A stretch of DNA of 64,000 bases from Streptomyces cellulosae (GTDB taxonomy: Bacteria; Actinomycetota; Actinomycetes; Streptomycetales; Streptomycetaceae). Location of the stretch: NCBI RefSeq assembly GCF_000721105.1, contig NZ_JOEV01000045.1:1-64000 (forward strand), in the 5' to 3' direction. Shown here one piece after another: positions 17,925 to 26,012 of this stretch. The translations under genes were made by a program, and so were the position numbers. The stretch's first letter is position 1. Each line of letters starts with the position of its first letter. Below the pieces are notes generated by a model. It had not been told where the DNA came from. It searched no databases and was given only the letters and a program-made list of their open reading frames with translations.

Positions 17925-18434
17925 ATGGAACTCATGGTGAAGATCGGCGCGTTACCCAATGCTCCACGTTGGGCTGTCCTCGCCGCCCACACGGTGCCAC
18001 TTGTCACCCTGCCGTCCGGCCTGTGGCGGATCGCCCAGGTGGCCGGGCTCCCGGTGGCCGAGCGGTTGGGCCGAGACGGTCGCGAGGGGGTCGTAGCCAT
18101 CTCGCTGACCTTGATGACAGAGGGTCTCGCCCTGCTCACACTCGGATTGGTTCGGCCGTGGGGCGAGGTCGCACCCCGCTGGCTCCCGCTCATCGGCGGA
18201 CGGCGCGTGCATACACTCGCGGCGGTGGTACCGGCAATGCTCGGGGCGGCGGTGCTGTGCACGACAGCGGGGTGGTTCGCCTGTACTCAGGCGGCAGGGA
18301 TGATCGGGCGTGTCACGCAGACGCCGGCCCAGCAAGTACTCCTCGTGGTTTGCTACTTCCCGCTGCTGGCCTGGGCGCCCCTCCTCGCGGCAACCACGCT
18401 CGCGTACTACCGGCGCAGGACGACTGTGTCGTGA
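17925..18434 (+). CDS. Membrane protein of unknown function; TTA codon
   Basis: 169 residues from ATG 17925; GTG 17916 would add MST. Four hydrophobic segments are visible (about 12-30, 57-80, 98-120, 135-155), with WRIAQVAGLP and GGRRVHTLAAVVPAMLG between them. The Arg-rich C-terminus should be cytoplasmic. Codon 10 is TTA (17952-17954), so translation may need the bldA tRNA. No family is recognised with confidence; it resembles small four-helix proteins common in Streptomyces. Confidence 0.65.
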   Translation: MELMVKIGALPNAPRWAVLAAHTVPLVTLPSGLWRIAQVAGLPVAERLGRDGREGVVAISLTLMTEGLALLTLGLVRPWGEVAPRWLPLIGGRRVHTLAAVVPAMLGAAVLCTTAGWFACTQAAGMIGRVTQTPAQQVLLVVCYFPLLAWAPLLAATTLAYYRRRTTVS

Positions 18435-18988
18435 GGCTTTTGCAGGTCTGCCGGTGCCGGAGCTGATCCGCTGACATCCAACGCCGACATCAATGACCCC
18501 GCACTGCGGCGGCACACAGCAGCCACGTATGGCACCGGTTCACAGGGCGAGCCCCGACCAGGTCAAGGGAAAGATCAAAGTCCTGAAGCGGTGCTCTGAA
18601 ATGAGAGCAGGCGATCGGCTGATCCAACCGCCGCCGCCAAGCCGCGGCCACCGAACCGCCGGGGACGTGTGGATCGGCGTCGGGGGCATCTTCGTCTTGC
18701 CGACGGCGTTCGACGTCGTGGCGGCGATCCGCCAGCTCACCGGCTGAACGTCCGGGCGTCCCCGGCCCGTTGCACTGGGATACCAGTGCACCACAACCGC
18801 ACCAGGTCGGGCGGGGAACAGCGGGGAATCACGGTGAGTGCAGCCGGGCCCGACGACAACGCACCTCCTGGTCCCAGCGCCACCGCTGGAGCGCTCTGTC
18901 CTGTGGATCCTCGCAGTCGCGGTCTCTGTCGGCGCCCAGAGCACGGGCAGCGCCTACCGCACCAGATCCCGGGGCCCTTGCCGCCCTG
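18435..18988. other. Long non-coding gap before the NmrA-like gene
   Basis: No gene with a convincing start was found. A short plus-strand frame near 18560 reads QVKGKIKVLKR, which faintly resembles the C-terminal part of ISL3-type transposases, but it is too short to call. Confidence 0.4.
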
Positions 18989-19028
18989 AAACCGATCGGT
19001 GTACGGTATTGGAAACCGACCGGTTTCC
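18989..19028. promoter_or_regulatory. Paired TetR-type operators upstream of the NmrA-like gene
   Basis: GGAAACCGACCGGTTTCC (19011-19028) is a perfect 8-2-8 inverted repeat. ACCGATCGGT (18991-19000) is a second palindrome with the same ACCG-N2-CGGT core, about 22 bp away centre to centre. Two such sites before a reductase gene are typical of TetR/AcrR repression. No TetR gene is present within the window. Confidence 0.6.
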
Positions 19029-19122
19029 GAAGTGTCCGTGACCCACGGGGCATCGGCGCAGCGAATGTCCGCACCGAGCGCGTGCCCCTCGCATGCCTAC
19101 TCAACCTCGGAGTTTCACAACC

Positions 19123-20220
19123 ATGTCCTCTCATTCCACCTCCACCATCTTCGTCATCGGCGGTACAGGGGCCCAAGGGATACCCATCGTCCGCGCTCTT
19201 GTCGCCGACAAGAAGTACTCCGTCCGGGTCCTCACCCGGGATGCCACTTCCCCCCGAGCCCAGGCTCTCCTCGCGCTCGGCAACGTCTCCGTCCTCGAAG
19301 GGTCATTCGCCGACGAGGACGTGCTGCGCGAAGGATTTCGCGGATGCGACGGGGCGTTCATCAACATCGACGGGTTCAACACCGGCGAGAAGACCGAAAC
19401 CTACTGGGCGATCCGCACTTATGAGATAGCGATCGAAGAAGGAATCAAGTTCTTCGTCTACGGAAATCTTGACTACGTCCTCAAGAAGTCAGGCTACGAC
19501 TCCAGGTTCCGCACCGGCCACTATGACGGCAAAGGCCGCATGGCCGAATGGGTACTGTTCCAGAACGAGAAGAACAGGGACCGCATGGGAGCAGCGGTCT
19601 TCACCTCGGGTCCCTACATCGAGATGGTGATCTCGCCGCTCACGCCCATGCAACCCAGCATCGAGGACGGCGTCGTCACGTGGCGCGTCCCGCTCGGCGA
19701 GGGAGCCGTTCCGCATGTGGCTCTCGAAGACTGCGGATTCTATGTCCGCTGGCTCTTCGACCATCCCGATCGAGCCAATGGAATGGACCTCGAAGTCGCC
19801 ATCGAGCACATGACCTATGCCGATATGGCGGCGGCATTCGAGAAGGTCACCGGGCACCCGGCGCAGTACATCGACACCGATCTGGAAACATATTGGAACA
19901 GCCCGGACCTGAAGGGGATCGCGGATCACCCTGCCGGATACAACGCCGACCCCGACGACAAGAGCACAATGAGCTTTCGTGACAATTTCACGGGCTTCTG
20001 GAATGTGTGGAAGCACGGAATCATCACCAGGGACTACGCTCTGCTCGACGAAATCCACCCCAACAGGATCAGAAGCGCTGAGGAGTGGTTCCGTCGTGAA
20101 GACCAGCTGGGAAGGGAACTGGGCAAGGGAAGTCTCTGGGAGAGGGTTCAGCCGCAGAACTGGAGCGTGGACTCCGCAATCCTCAAAAGCAGCGCGGATT
20201 TCAGGACGGGAAAGTTGTAG
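19123..20220 (+). CDS. NmrA-like NAD(P)-binding family protein
   Basis: 365 residues from ATG 19123; an ATG at 19093 lacks any ribosome-binding site, whereas GGAG lies 10 nt before 19123. The Rossmann signature IFVIGGTGAQGIPIV is at residues 7-20, followed by SVRVLTRDATSPRAQ and LEGSFADEDVLREGFRGCDGAF, typical of NmrA-like SDRs. The extended C-terminus (DPDDKSTMSFRDNFTGFWNVWKH) is seen in fungal and bacterial NmrA homologues. They act as redox sensors or quinone/isoflavone-type reductases. Base composition is lower in GC than neighbours, a hint of acquisition. Expression is probably controlled by the palindromes upstream. Confidence 0.82.
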   Translation: MSSHSTSTIFVIGGTGAQGIPIVRALVADKKYSVRVLTRDATSPRAQALLALGNVSVLEGSFADEDVLREGFRGCDGAFINIDGFNTGEKTETYWAIRTYEIAIEEGIKFFVYGNLDYVLKKSGYDSRFRTGHYDGKGRMAEWVLFQNEKNRDRMGAAVFTSGPYIEMVISPLTPMQPSIEDGVVTWRVPLGEGAVPHVALEDCGFYVRWLFDHPDRANGMDLEVAIEHMTYADMAAAFEKVTGHPAQYIDTDLETYWNSPDLKGIADHPAGYNADPDDKSTMSFRDNFTGFWNVWKHGIITRDYALLDEIHPNRIRSAEEWFRREDQLGRELGKGSLWERVQPQNWSVDSAILKSSADFRTGKL

Positions 20221-20400
20221 ACGGACGCGATCAGCGCCGCCCATGCCCCGCCTGACACGGTCAGGAACGGGCGACCGGGCGTTCCGGCAGAGAGTGATCC
20301 AGGTCACTCATGCAGACCCCATTAGTTCAGTTGATGTAACTAATTCCTTTGGGGAACCGTAGGGCTGGCTCAGGCAGCACCCCACACCACGGAGGACCTC

Positions 20401-20868
20401 ATGACTGCGATCAGTACGGCCAACACCTCAAGCGAGATGGTGCGCTCGGCCACGAGCACCGCGTTGCGGGTCGCCGCGCGCAATCTCGAGCTGTACGACA
20501 CCGGCGACGTCGCCGGGGCGGACGAGGTGTTCGCCCCGGATGTGATCGACCACAACCCCGCTGGTGACGCGGCCTCGGGCATCGACGGCATGCGAGCGCT
20601 GATCGCCGCGGTCCGTGACGGCTTCACCGGCACGCAGCACCGGATCCTGTTCCAGCAGGAGCTTGCCGACGGCTGGGTGGTCCTGCACTGGCGGATGACC
20701 GGGACCCACACGGGAGACGCCTTCGGGATCCCCGCCGGCGGCAACCCGGTCGACATCAACGGCACCGACATCGTCCGCGTGGTCGACGGCAAGATCACCG
20801 AGATCTATCACGTCGAAGAACTGCTCAAGCTCACCCAGCAGATGGGCACCGGCTCGCAACCGGCGTGA
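20401..20868 (+). CDS. SnoaL-like/ester cyclase family protein
   Basis: 155 residues, ATG 20401 with GGAGG a few bases upstream. The NTF2-like fold is readable: RNLELYDTGDVAGADEVFAPDVIDHNP, GIDGMRALIAAVRDGF, VLHWRMTGTHTGDAFGIPAGG, and DIVRVVDGKITEIYHVEELL. This is the SnoaL polyketide cyclase/ester cyclase group, which handles small organic compounds; many members have no known substrate. It lies 22 bp before the HxlR regulator gene, so the two are likely co-transcribed and functionally linked. Confidence 0.85.
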   Translation: MTAISTANTSSEMVRSATSTALRVAARNLELYDTGDVAGADEVFAPDVIDHNPAGDAASGIDGMRALIAAVRDGFTGTQHRILFQQELADGWVVLHWRMTGTHTGDAFGIPAGGNPVDINGTDIVRVVDGKITEIYHVEELLKLTQQMGTGSQPA

Positions 20869-20890
20869 AGATCGAGGTCTTCTTCGAATA

Positions 20891-21229
20891 ATGTCTGCTG
20901 AATCCAGCCTCCCGGAGTGCGGCGTCGCCCGGTTCATCACGCTGCTCGACGGGCCGTGGGCCACGCTCATCGTGCGCGAACTCCTGCGCGGACCCCACCG
21001 CTTCACAGAGCTGCGCACTGCCCTGCCCGGCATCAGCCCGCACACCCTGACCAGCCGGCTGCGCCGGTTCGAGAAGCACGGCATCGTCATCCGCACCGCC
21101 TACCCGGAGATCCCCCCACGAGTCGAGTACCGGCTCACCCCTCTTGGTGAAGGGCTGCGCGAGGTCCTCGATGCCATGGCCACCTGGGCGCTGGCAGTAC
21201 CGGACGGCGAGCCCCCGGTCACCGCGTGA
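20891..21229 (+). CDS. HxlR-family winged-helix transcriptional regulator
   Basis: 112 residues. Standard HxlR layout: Cys-containing N-terminus (PECGVARFI), DGPWATLIVRELLRGPHRFTEL, the recognition helix PGISPHTLTSRLRRFEKHGIV, and the wing RVEYRLTPLGEGLREVL. HxlR proteins respond to aldehydes, quinones or disulfide stress, several through the N-terminal Cys. It probably controls the SnoaL-like gene just upstream. No operator was identified. Confidence 0.9.
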   Translation: MSAESSLPECGVARFITLLDGPWATLIVRELLRGPHRFTELRTALPGISPHTLTSRLRRFEKHGIVIRTAYPEIPPRVEYRLTPLGEGLREVLDAMATWALAVPDGEPPVTA

Positions 21230-21243
21230 CCGTGGGAGCGGCG

Positions 21244-21380
21244 TTACCGGACCGAGGATCCGATGGAGATACCGCCGTCCACGTCGAGAACGATGCCGGT
21301 GTTCCCGGTGGGGATCAGAGTCGCCTCACCGTCGAGGCCTTCTGTGGTCTTCAGGACTCGGGCGCGGAAGCGGCCAGCCA
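21244..21380 (-). pseudogene. C-terminal remnant of a short-chain dehydrogenase
   Basis: A minus-strand frame ends with TGNTGIVLDVDGGISIG, which matches the usual SDR C-terminal pattern TG-x-V-x-x-VDGG. The remainder of an SDR (Rossmann start, YxxxK) is absent nearby. It lies in a 364-bp gap (21230-21593) with no other gene. The similarity is short, so this is a tentative remnant. Confidence 0.35.
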
Positions 21381-21593
21381 TCCATGTACACGCACAACGG
21401 CTCCGCGCAGTCGGCGCCGCGAACACACAACGGGTCACAGCGGTCCTTCGAACGGCGCGTCAGACGCAGTGATGCGAGCCACCGGCAAGCGGGATCGGCG
21501 GAGGCTGCCTGATCAAGGCCATGCGCCGGCCCATCCCCTTCTGGAAGAATTTCAGCACCGCACTCCATGAAGATGACAAAGGTGGTTGACCTC

Positions 21594-22031
21594 ATGAGAT
21601 CGACTCGCGTGATCCTTGCTGTGGCCGCAGGCGCTCTTGCCCCGGCGCTGTTACTCGCCACGCCGTCCATGGCCGCCTCCATCGCCCCGGCGGTCACCGT
21701 CGCGACGGCCGGCTCGCCCTACGACGAGATGAGTGCGGACGACCTGCGGGTGGCGATATCCCGCATCCTCGCCGACCCCGACAGCGGCAAGCGCGTGATC
21801 CGGGAGGCGAACGCGCTCCTCGACAGCGGCACCGTGGAGGAGATGCGCGCTTGGCTGGAGACGGGCCACCCCCTCGCCCAGGCCGAGGACGACCGGGTCG
21901 CCATTTCCCGGCTCCTCGCCAACCCCGACATCAGCGACGCCCTGCGCGCAGCGGCCGGCGCTGCCCTCGACGACAACACCCCGGAAGCGCTGCGCCACTT
22001 CCTGGAGGTCGGCCAGTACGAGGTCGGCTAG
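21594..22031 (+). CDS. Secreted ALF-repeat protein; TTA codon
   Basis: 145 residues from ATG 21594, preceded by AAAGGTGG; an ATG at 21567 is weaker. A signal peptide (MRSTRVILAVAAGALAP...) ends near PSMA. Two ALF repeats follow: LRVAISRILADPDSGKRV ... EMRAWLETGH and DRVAISRLLANPDISDAL ... LRHFLEVGQ. ALF repeats (PF03752) occur in exported actinobacterial proteins and toxins, role unknown. Codon 20 is TTA (21651-21653), within the signal peptide, so export could be developmentally gated by bldA. Confidence 0.85.
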   Translation: MRSTRVILAVAAGALAPALLLATPSMAASIAPAVTVATAGSPYDEMSADDLRVAISRILADPDSGKRVIREANALLDSGTVEEMRAWLETGHPLAQAEDDRVAISRLLANPDISDALRAAAGAALDDNTPEALRHFLEVGQYEVG

Positions 22032-22237
22032 TGGCCGGTCCGACGGATCACGTCTCGAGCGTGGGGCACCCTGCGTCGACTCCTTGTCCGCGAGCCCCCG
22101 GTGTCGCCGTCCGCGTTGATGTCCATCTCACGGTTCCTGCTTCGGGACTGTCGATGAGCCCGACCGCCCCGGCGCGTGACATCAGCGGCTGACAGCAACA
22201 GACACGAATGAGGTTGGTCGCCATTCAGGACCGGGCG

Positions 22238-22269
22238 GGCCGCTGTCCAGCAGTTGACGGACAGCGGCC
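22238..22269 (-). terminator. Terminator after the small membrane protein
   Basis: Perfect 11-bp stem GGCCGCTGTCC / GGACAGCGGCC with a 10-nt loop, 20 nt beyond the stop of the short minus-strand gene. Its position supports that gene being expressed. Confidence 0.7.
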
Positions 22270-22289
22270 AGCCTGTTTCGGACTGGCCG

Positions 22290-22409
22290 TCAACGTCCCC
22301 GTCGACAGGCCAGGACGATCCCGATCGCAGCCAGCACCACGACCACGAAGACAAACCATGTCGGCATCGAGTCGAGCCCCTTGTAGGCGATCAGGACGGT
22401 CATGGGCAT
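22290..22409 (-). CDS. Predicted 39-residue single-span membrane protein
   Basis: Reads MPMTVLIAYKGLDSMP, then a single hydrophobic helix (TWFVFVVVVLAAIGIVLA) and a basic end CRRGR. AGGA lies 6 nt upstream of ATG 22409, and a strong hairpin terminator lies just downstream. A ribosome-binding site, a membrane helix with a positive-inside tail and a terminator together support a real small gene. Function unknown. Confidence 0.55.
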   Translation of the reverse strand: MPMTVLIAYKGLDSMPTWFVFVVVVLAAIGIVLACRRGR

Positions 22410-22792
22410 CAGGCTTCCTCAGGCGCGAGCAATCTTCGAATACCCGTCGTCAAGGTCGAGATGTCGGCCAACTGCTCACCGCACCGCCTTCCGGCCTCAC
22501 GGTCGTGCGTGTCCGACTGCGTGACGACGCCCACGGACAACGGCGGACAAGCGCGGACGCCTGCGGTCCATCAGCGCAGGTGAGGAGTACACCGGTCCAA
22601 GGCATAGCCCCCACCCAAGTCGCCGCGGGACGAAGAGGTCCGCGCTCCATCCGCTACGGCAATGGTCAAGCCTGTGCCCCTCCTGGCCATTCAGGGGAGT
22701 TGCCCGTCCGTTGTTGCCCGGGAGCGCTTGCGTCCGGGCCCCATGCGTGCCGCGGTGGCGTCGGAACGGGTGGAGCGGGTGCGTGAAGCTGA
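22410..22792. other. Gap without recognisable gene
   Basis: 383 bp between the small membrane protein and the GH5 gene. Overlapping frames exist on both strands but none has a ribosome-binding site with a recognisable product. Confidence 0.45.
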
Positions 22793-23920
22793 TCAGCCTC
22801 TCATTCGCTGCCGGATCCAGACGCCGACGGGCGTGAGCACACTCGTGCCGGCGAACCGGCCGCGCGCGCAGGTGCCCTTCTTGAAGACGCCGCCGGTGTC
22901 GCCGTCACCGATGCTCCAGTTCACCCAGCTGATCTTCCTTCTGGCCATCAGGTTGAGATACCTCTGCGACATGACGAAGTCGTTGCCGGATCCGTCCCAC
23001 GACTGTGTGCCCCATTCCGTGACGAAAACGGGGAGCTTGGAGGAGGCGCGATCAAGGGTCTTCAGGAAACGCTCCCGGTGCGCCGCCGCGTAGAAGTGGT
23101 AGGTGTACATGATGTTGGAGGCGCGCACCGGATTGGCGACGACCTCCTTTTCGCTGGCGTACTCGGACGCGCCGAGCGTGGACCAGCCGCGAGTTCCGAC
23201 AAGGATCACGCTGTCGGGATCCCGGGCTCGGATCACGGGGATGACCTTCTCGGCATATCTCTTGATCGCCCGCCAATTCGCTTGGAACACCTCGTTGACG
23301 ATCTCGTACATCACATTGGTCCTGTGCCGATTCCGTGCGGCGATCTCCTTGAAGAAGGCCGTCGCATCGCGGAGGCCGTTGTTCGGGTCGCCCGGGTCGA
23401 CCCAGTGCCAGTCGACAATCACGTACATACCGCGGGCACTCGCCCTGGCGATCAACCGGTTCGCCAGATCTGTGAACTTCTTCGGATTTCCCGCGTACCC
23501 CTCCTTGTTCGCATACGTCGCGATGCGCAGGACGCTCGCGCCCCAGTCCTCGGCGAGCACGTCCACCACGCCGTCGACCAGGCAGTTCGCAAACCATTGA
23601 GTGCCACTCGTGCTCATGCCCCGCAGTTGGACCGGCCTCCCGGACCCGTCGCACAGATGCGTGCCGCAGACGCGGAGGTTGCCGTGCTTCTCCACCGGAG
23701 TCATCGGCCTCACCCCGGCCTCCGTCTTCCCCCCGGCCTCCGTCTTCCCCCCGGCTTCCGTCTTCTTCCTGACCCCGGCCGGAATTCCGGCATCGGCCAC
23801 GACCCCGGCGACCTGGTCCCCCGTCAAGTTCACAGCAAGGAGACTGAGCTCGACGGCCATGACAATGACCAGTCCGGCGGCCTTGGACAGAAGAAAGCGA
23901 GGCACAGGAAAGCGGATCAC
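22793..23920 (-). CDS. Glycoside hydrolase family 5 (endoglucanase-like)
   Basis: 375 residues. N-terminal hydrophobic segment (about 12-32) acts as signal or membrane anchor, then a short spacer with three KTEAGG/V repeats (54 bp, 18-bp units at 23713-23766). The GH5 TIM barrel begins RGMSTSGTQWF; it holds VIVDWHWVDPGDPN, the acid/base Glu in YEIVNEVF (about 205), HFYAAAHR and the nucleophile Glu in FVTEWGTQ. Both catalytic glutamates are present, so it should be active on beta-glucan or a related polymer, outside the cell. Start codon GTG 23920 has no clear ribosome-binding site, so the true N-terminus may differ. Confidence 0.88.
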   Translation of the reverse strand: MIRFPVPRFLLSKAAGLVIVMAVELSLLAVNLTGDQVAGVVADAGIPAGVRKKTEAGGKTEAGGKTEAGVRPMTPVEKHGNLRVCGTHLCDGSGRPVQLRGMSTSGTQWFANCLVDGVVDVLAEDWGASVLRIATYANKEGYAGNPKKFTDLANRLIARASARGMYVIVDWHWVDPGDPNNGLRDATAFFKEIAARNRHRTNVMYEIVNEVFQANWRAIKRYAEKVIPVIRARDPDSVILVGTRGWSTLGASEYASEKEVVANPVRASNIMYTYHFYAAAHRERFLKTLDRASSKLPVFVTEWGTQSWDGSGNDFVMSQRYLNLMARRKISWVNWSIGDGDTGGVFKKGTCARGRFAGTSVLTPVGVWIRQRMRG

Positions 23921-24154
23921 ATTGCGTTATGCATGAAAAATTACGCGATGTCAACGCGCTTCGCGGAAGTGACGAGGGGTTCACTCCCCTGGAGGCCACG
24001 CGGTGAAGCCCCGCCCGGCGCCGCGGGAATCTCGCTCACCGCGGACGCTGTTGCACTATTTTCTGTACCGCAGCACCAACTGTCACGAGGCGGCCAAGCG
24101 GCCCACAGCGTCCACGACAGGAGGAGATGCTTCCAACGGCACCCTGGGGGAACG

Positions 24155-24694
24155 ATGAACACCGGCACGACCGCGGTGACCGCGGCACTGACCGCCGCCC
24201 TGCTGCTCACCGCCTGCGGCGGTCCGCCCGACACCGCCGCGACGAGCGCGTCTCGGTCTCCCGGTCCGGCGGGCGGATTCAAGATCGGCGAGGAAGCCCG
24301 CAACGGCGGCACCGTCGTCGAGATCAACAAAGTGCATGAGGTCGACGGGATCCTCATGGACGGAGGCACCAAGAGCGCCGGCGCCGAAGCGAAGTACGTG
24401 GCCCTGGAGGCCGTCGTCCTCAACGGAACGAAGTCCGGTATGGACCTCACGTGCTCGGCGCCCGTCCTCAGCAGCCTGATCGACGACCAGGGCCGCCGCT
24501 ACGGCGTCATCGACGGCCTGGACAAGATCCCGGGGAACCCGGAGTGCGACGAGCGGCTTCAGCCCGGCTCCAAGGATCAGATGGTGTTCGCCTACCGGGT
24601 GCCGAAGAGCGCGAAGATCACGGCTTGGGAGTTTTCCGAGTCCGGCCAGGAGCCGTCCACCGTCGACCTCGGCGGAACTCCCGGCGCGACCTGA
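24155..24694 (+). CDS. Lipoprotein, DUF4352-like
   Basis: 179 residues from ATG 24155, preceded by GGGGGAACG. The lipobox LLTAC at residues 17-21 marks a lipoprotein anchored outside the membrane. After a Ser/Pro linker, FKIGEEARNGGTVVEINKVHEVDG ... YVALEAVVLNGT ... LIDDQGRRY ... QPGSKDQMVFAYRVPK follows the Ig-like DUF4352 pattern of small Gram-positive lipoproteins. Its function is unknown. It precedes a second lipoprotein gene on the same strand (294 bp gap). Confidence 0.78.
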   Translation: MNTGTTAVTAALTAALLLTACGGPPDTAATSASRSPGPAGGFKIGEEARNGGTVVEINKVHEVDGILMDGGTKSAGAEAKYVALEAVVLNGTKSGMDLTCSAPVLSSLIDDQGRRYGVIDGLDKIPGNPECDERLQPGSKDQMVFAYRVPKSAKITAWEFSESGQEPSTVDLGGTPGAT

Positions 24695-24988
24695 CCGATC
24701 AACTCCGGCGTCGTGCCCACAGCTTGCCTGGAGGAGAGCACGAGCTCCCGAGCCAGAAGGACCTCAGCCGCGCCAATACGCGCACGCGCCTGTGACGCAA
24801 GGCGGCGCCTCGACGAACCGCCGTACACAGCCGATGTGTTGCTGTGTCACGGCTGCGCCACGGCGGTGTCGTGAAGGGAAGGCAGGCGTGACCTGCGGAC
24901 TCTCGGCGCCCTCATAGTGATCACAGAGCGGGGGACCGCGGAAGCGCCGCCGGCTCCTTGCTGCTCCACACCTCGAAGGGAAGCTCCC

Positions 24989-25843
24989 GTGAAGAACCGC
25001 CACCTGCGCAAGGCCGTCCTCACCACCGCCGCGGTCACCGCCGCACTGCTGATGACGGCATGCCAGAACGGCACCGCCGACAGCTCGTCCGGCAAGAGCC
25101 AGGTGGACAAGGCGAGCCCGGTGGCGGTCGCGGAGAAGGCGTCGGACAACAAGAACTCCAAGAAGTCCAAGGAATCCAAGAACTCCGAGGACTCCGAGAA
25201 CCTCAAGGACTCCAAGGGCGTCAGCGGTTCGTTCAAGAACGGCAAGGTCACCTACCTCGCCCCGGGCAAGTACATCGTGTCCGTACCGGGCAAGGCGGAC
25301 CAGCAGTTCTGGGTCGCCGACGACACCGAGGTGTACGGCGCGGGCAGGATATGCGGCGAGGCGGGGTCCACGGTGGACGCTCCGTGCACGGTGGACCAGC
25401 TGGAGTCGGCCCTCAAGAAGGGTGCCGTGAACGCCGACGTGGAGATGAAGAACGGCGTCGCGACCCTGGTGACCGAGCGACGCGCCGCCCCGCAGGACTC
25501 CGCGTCCGGCTCCGGCAGTGGTTCCGACTCCCGCGAGACCGTCATCGAGGGCATCGACGAGGGCAAGGGCGTCAACGGAACCTGGTTCGGCAACGTCTCC
25601 TACCTGGCGCCGGGCAAGTACACCGTCTCCGACATGAAGGGCACCGAGCAGCAGTTCCTCGTCGCCGATGACACCAAGATCATGGGTTACGACGACATCT
25701 GCGCCGCCGTGAACACCGGGCCGGGTGGCGAGGGCGGCCGCGAGTGCACCGAGGCGGAACTGGAGACGGCCGCCAAGAAGGGCTTCTCCGCCGAGGTGGA
25801 GATCAGCAACGGCATCGCGACCACCATCACCGACGACCACTGA
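24989..25843 (+). CDS. Lipoprotein with two tandem homologous domains
   Basis: 284 residues from GTG 24989, with GAAGGGA upstream. Lipobox LMTAC near residue 25. A long Lys/Ser/Glu linker (SDNKNSKKSKESKNSEDSE) precedes two copies of one domain: first at about 75-162 (KGVSGSFKNGKVTYLAPGKY ... QQFWVADDTEVYG), second at about 190-284 (KGVNGTWFGNVSYLAPGKY ... QQFLVADDTKIMG). The final TGA lies inside the tRNA-Gly-like repeat at 25840, so the island boundary provides its stop codon. Function unknown; a cell-surface binding protein is an inference. Confidence 0.78.
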   Translation: MKNRHLRKAVLTTAAVTAALLMTACQNGTADSSSGKSQVDKASPVAVAEKASDNKNSKKSKESKNSEDSENLKDSKGVSGSFKNGKVTYLAPGKYIVSVPGKADQQFWVADDTEVYGAGRICGEAGSTVDAPCTVDQLESALKKGAVNADVEMKNGVATLVTERRAAPQDSASGSGSGSDSRETVIEGIDEGKGVNGTWFGNVSYLAPGKYTVSDMKGTEQQFLVADDTKIMGYDDICAAVNTGPGGEGGRECTEAELETAAKKGFSAEVEISNGIATTITDDH

Positions 25844-25872
25844 GAGCGCGAGTTCGACTCTCTCACCCGCTC
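25840..25872. repeat. attR-like copy of the tRNA-Gly 3' end
   Basis: CTGAGAGCGCGAGTTCGA is identical to tRNA positions 12447-12464. The next bases then match the tRNA with one T-to-C change and one missing G before TCACCCGCTC. The upstream lipoprotein ends within it. No complete tRNA can fold here because the 5' half is absent. Confidence 0.75.
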
Positions 25873-25878
25873 CGTGTG

Positions 25879-25907
25879 AACCCCCCGGGTCATCGACCCG
25901 GGGGGTT
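25879..25907. terminator. Terminator at the right edge of the island
   Basis: Perfect 12-bp stem AACCCCCCGGGT / ACCCGGGGGGTT with a 5-nt loop, between the lipoprotein (+) and the FG-GAP gene (-). It can serve both convergent genes. Confidence 0.8.
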
Positions 25908-26012
25908 CGTTGTCATCCGGCGACCGGCCTCGCCGCGATCACCTGCGACGACGGGGCATCCGGCACACGATCCCGGAGAAGACCGACAGCCGGTCCTCCC
26001 GCCGCCCGGACA

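Larger units (their letters stand above)
12447..25872. mobile_element. Putative degenerate genomic island at tRNA-Gly(CCC)
   Basis: The 3' end of the tRNA gene (12447-12480, attL-like) recurs at 25840-25872 (attR-like) with one substitution and one deletion over 34 positions. Everything between is accessory in character: a VapBC-like pair, secreted proteins, lipoproteins, an orphan regulator and gene remnants. There is no tyrosine or serine recombinase, relaxase or replication gene, so if this is an element it has lost its mobility functions or was mobilised in trans. The tRNA is intact on the left side. Confidence 0.5.

Noticed and set aside
18493..18747. Short frame with QVKGKIKVLKR resembling an ISL3 transposase end
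   Set aside because: Match is about ten residues, no terminal inverted repeats or other transposase blocks nearby, and no clear start.
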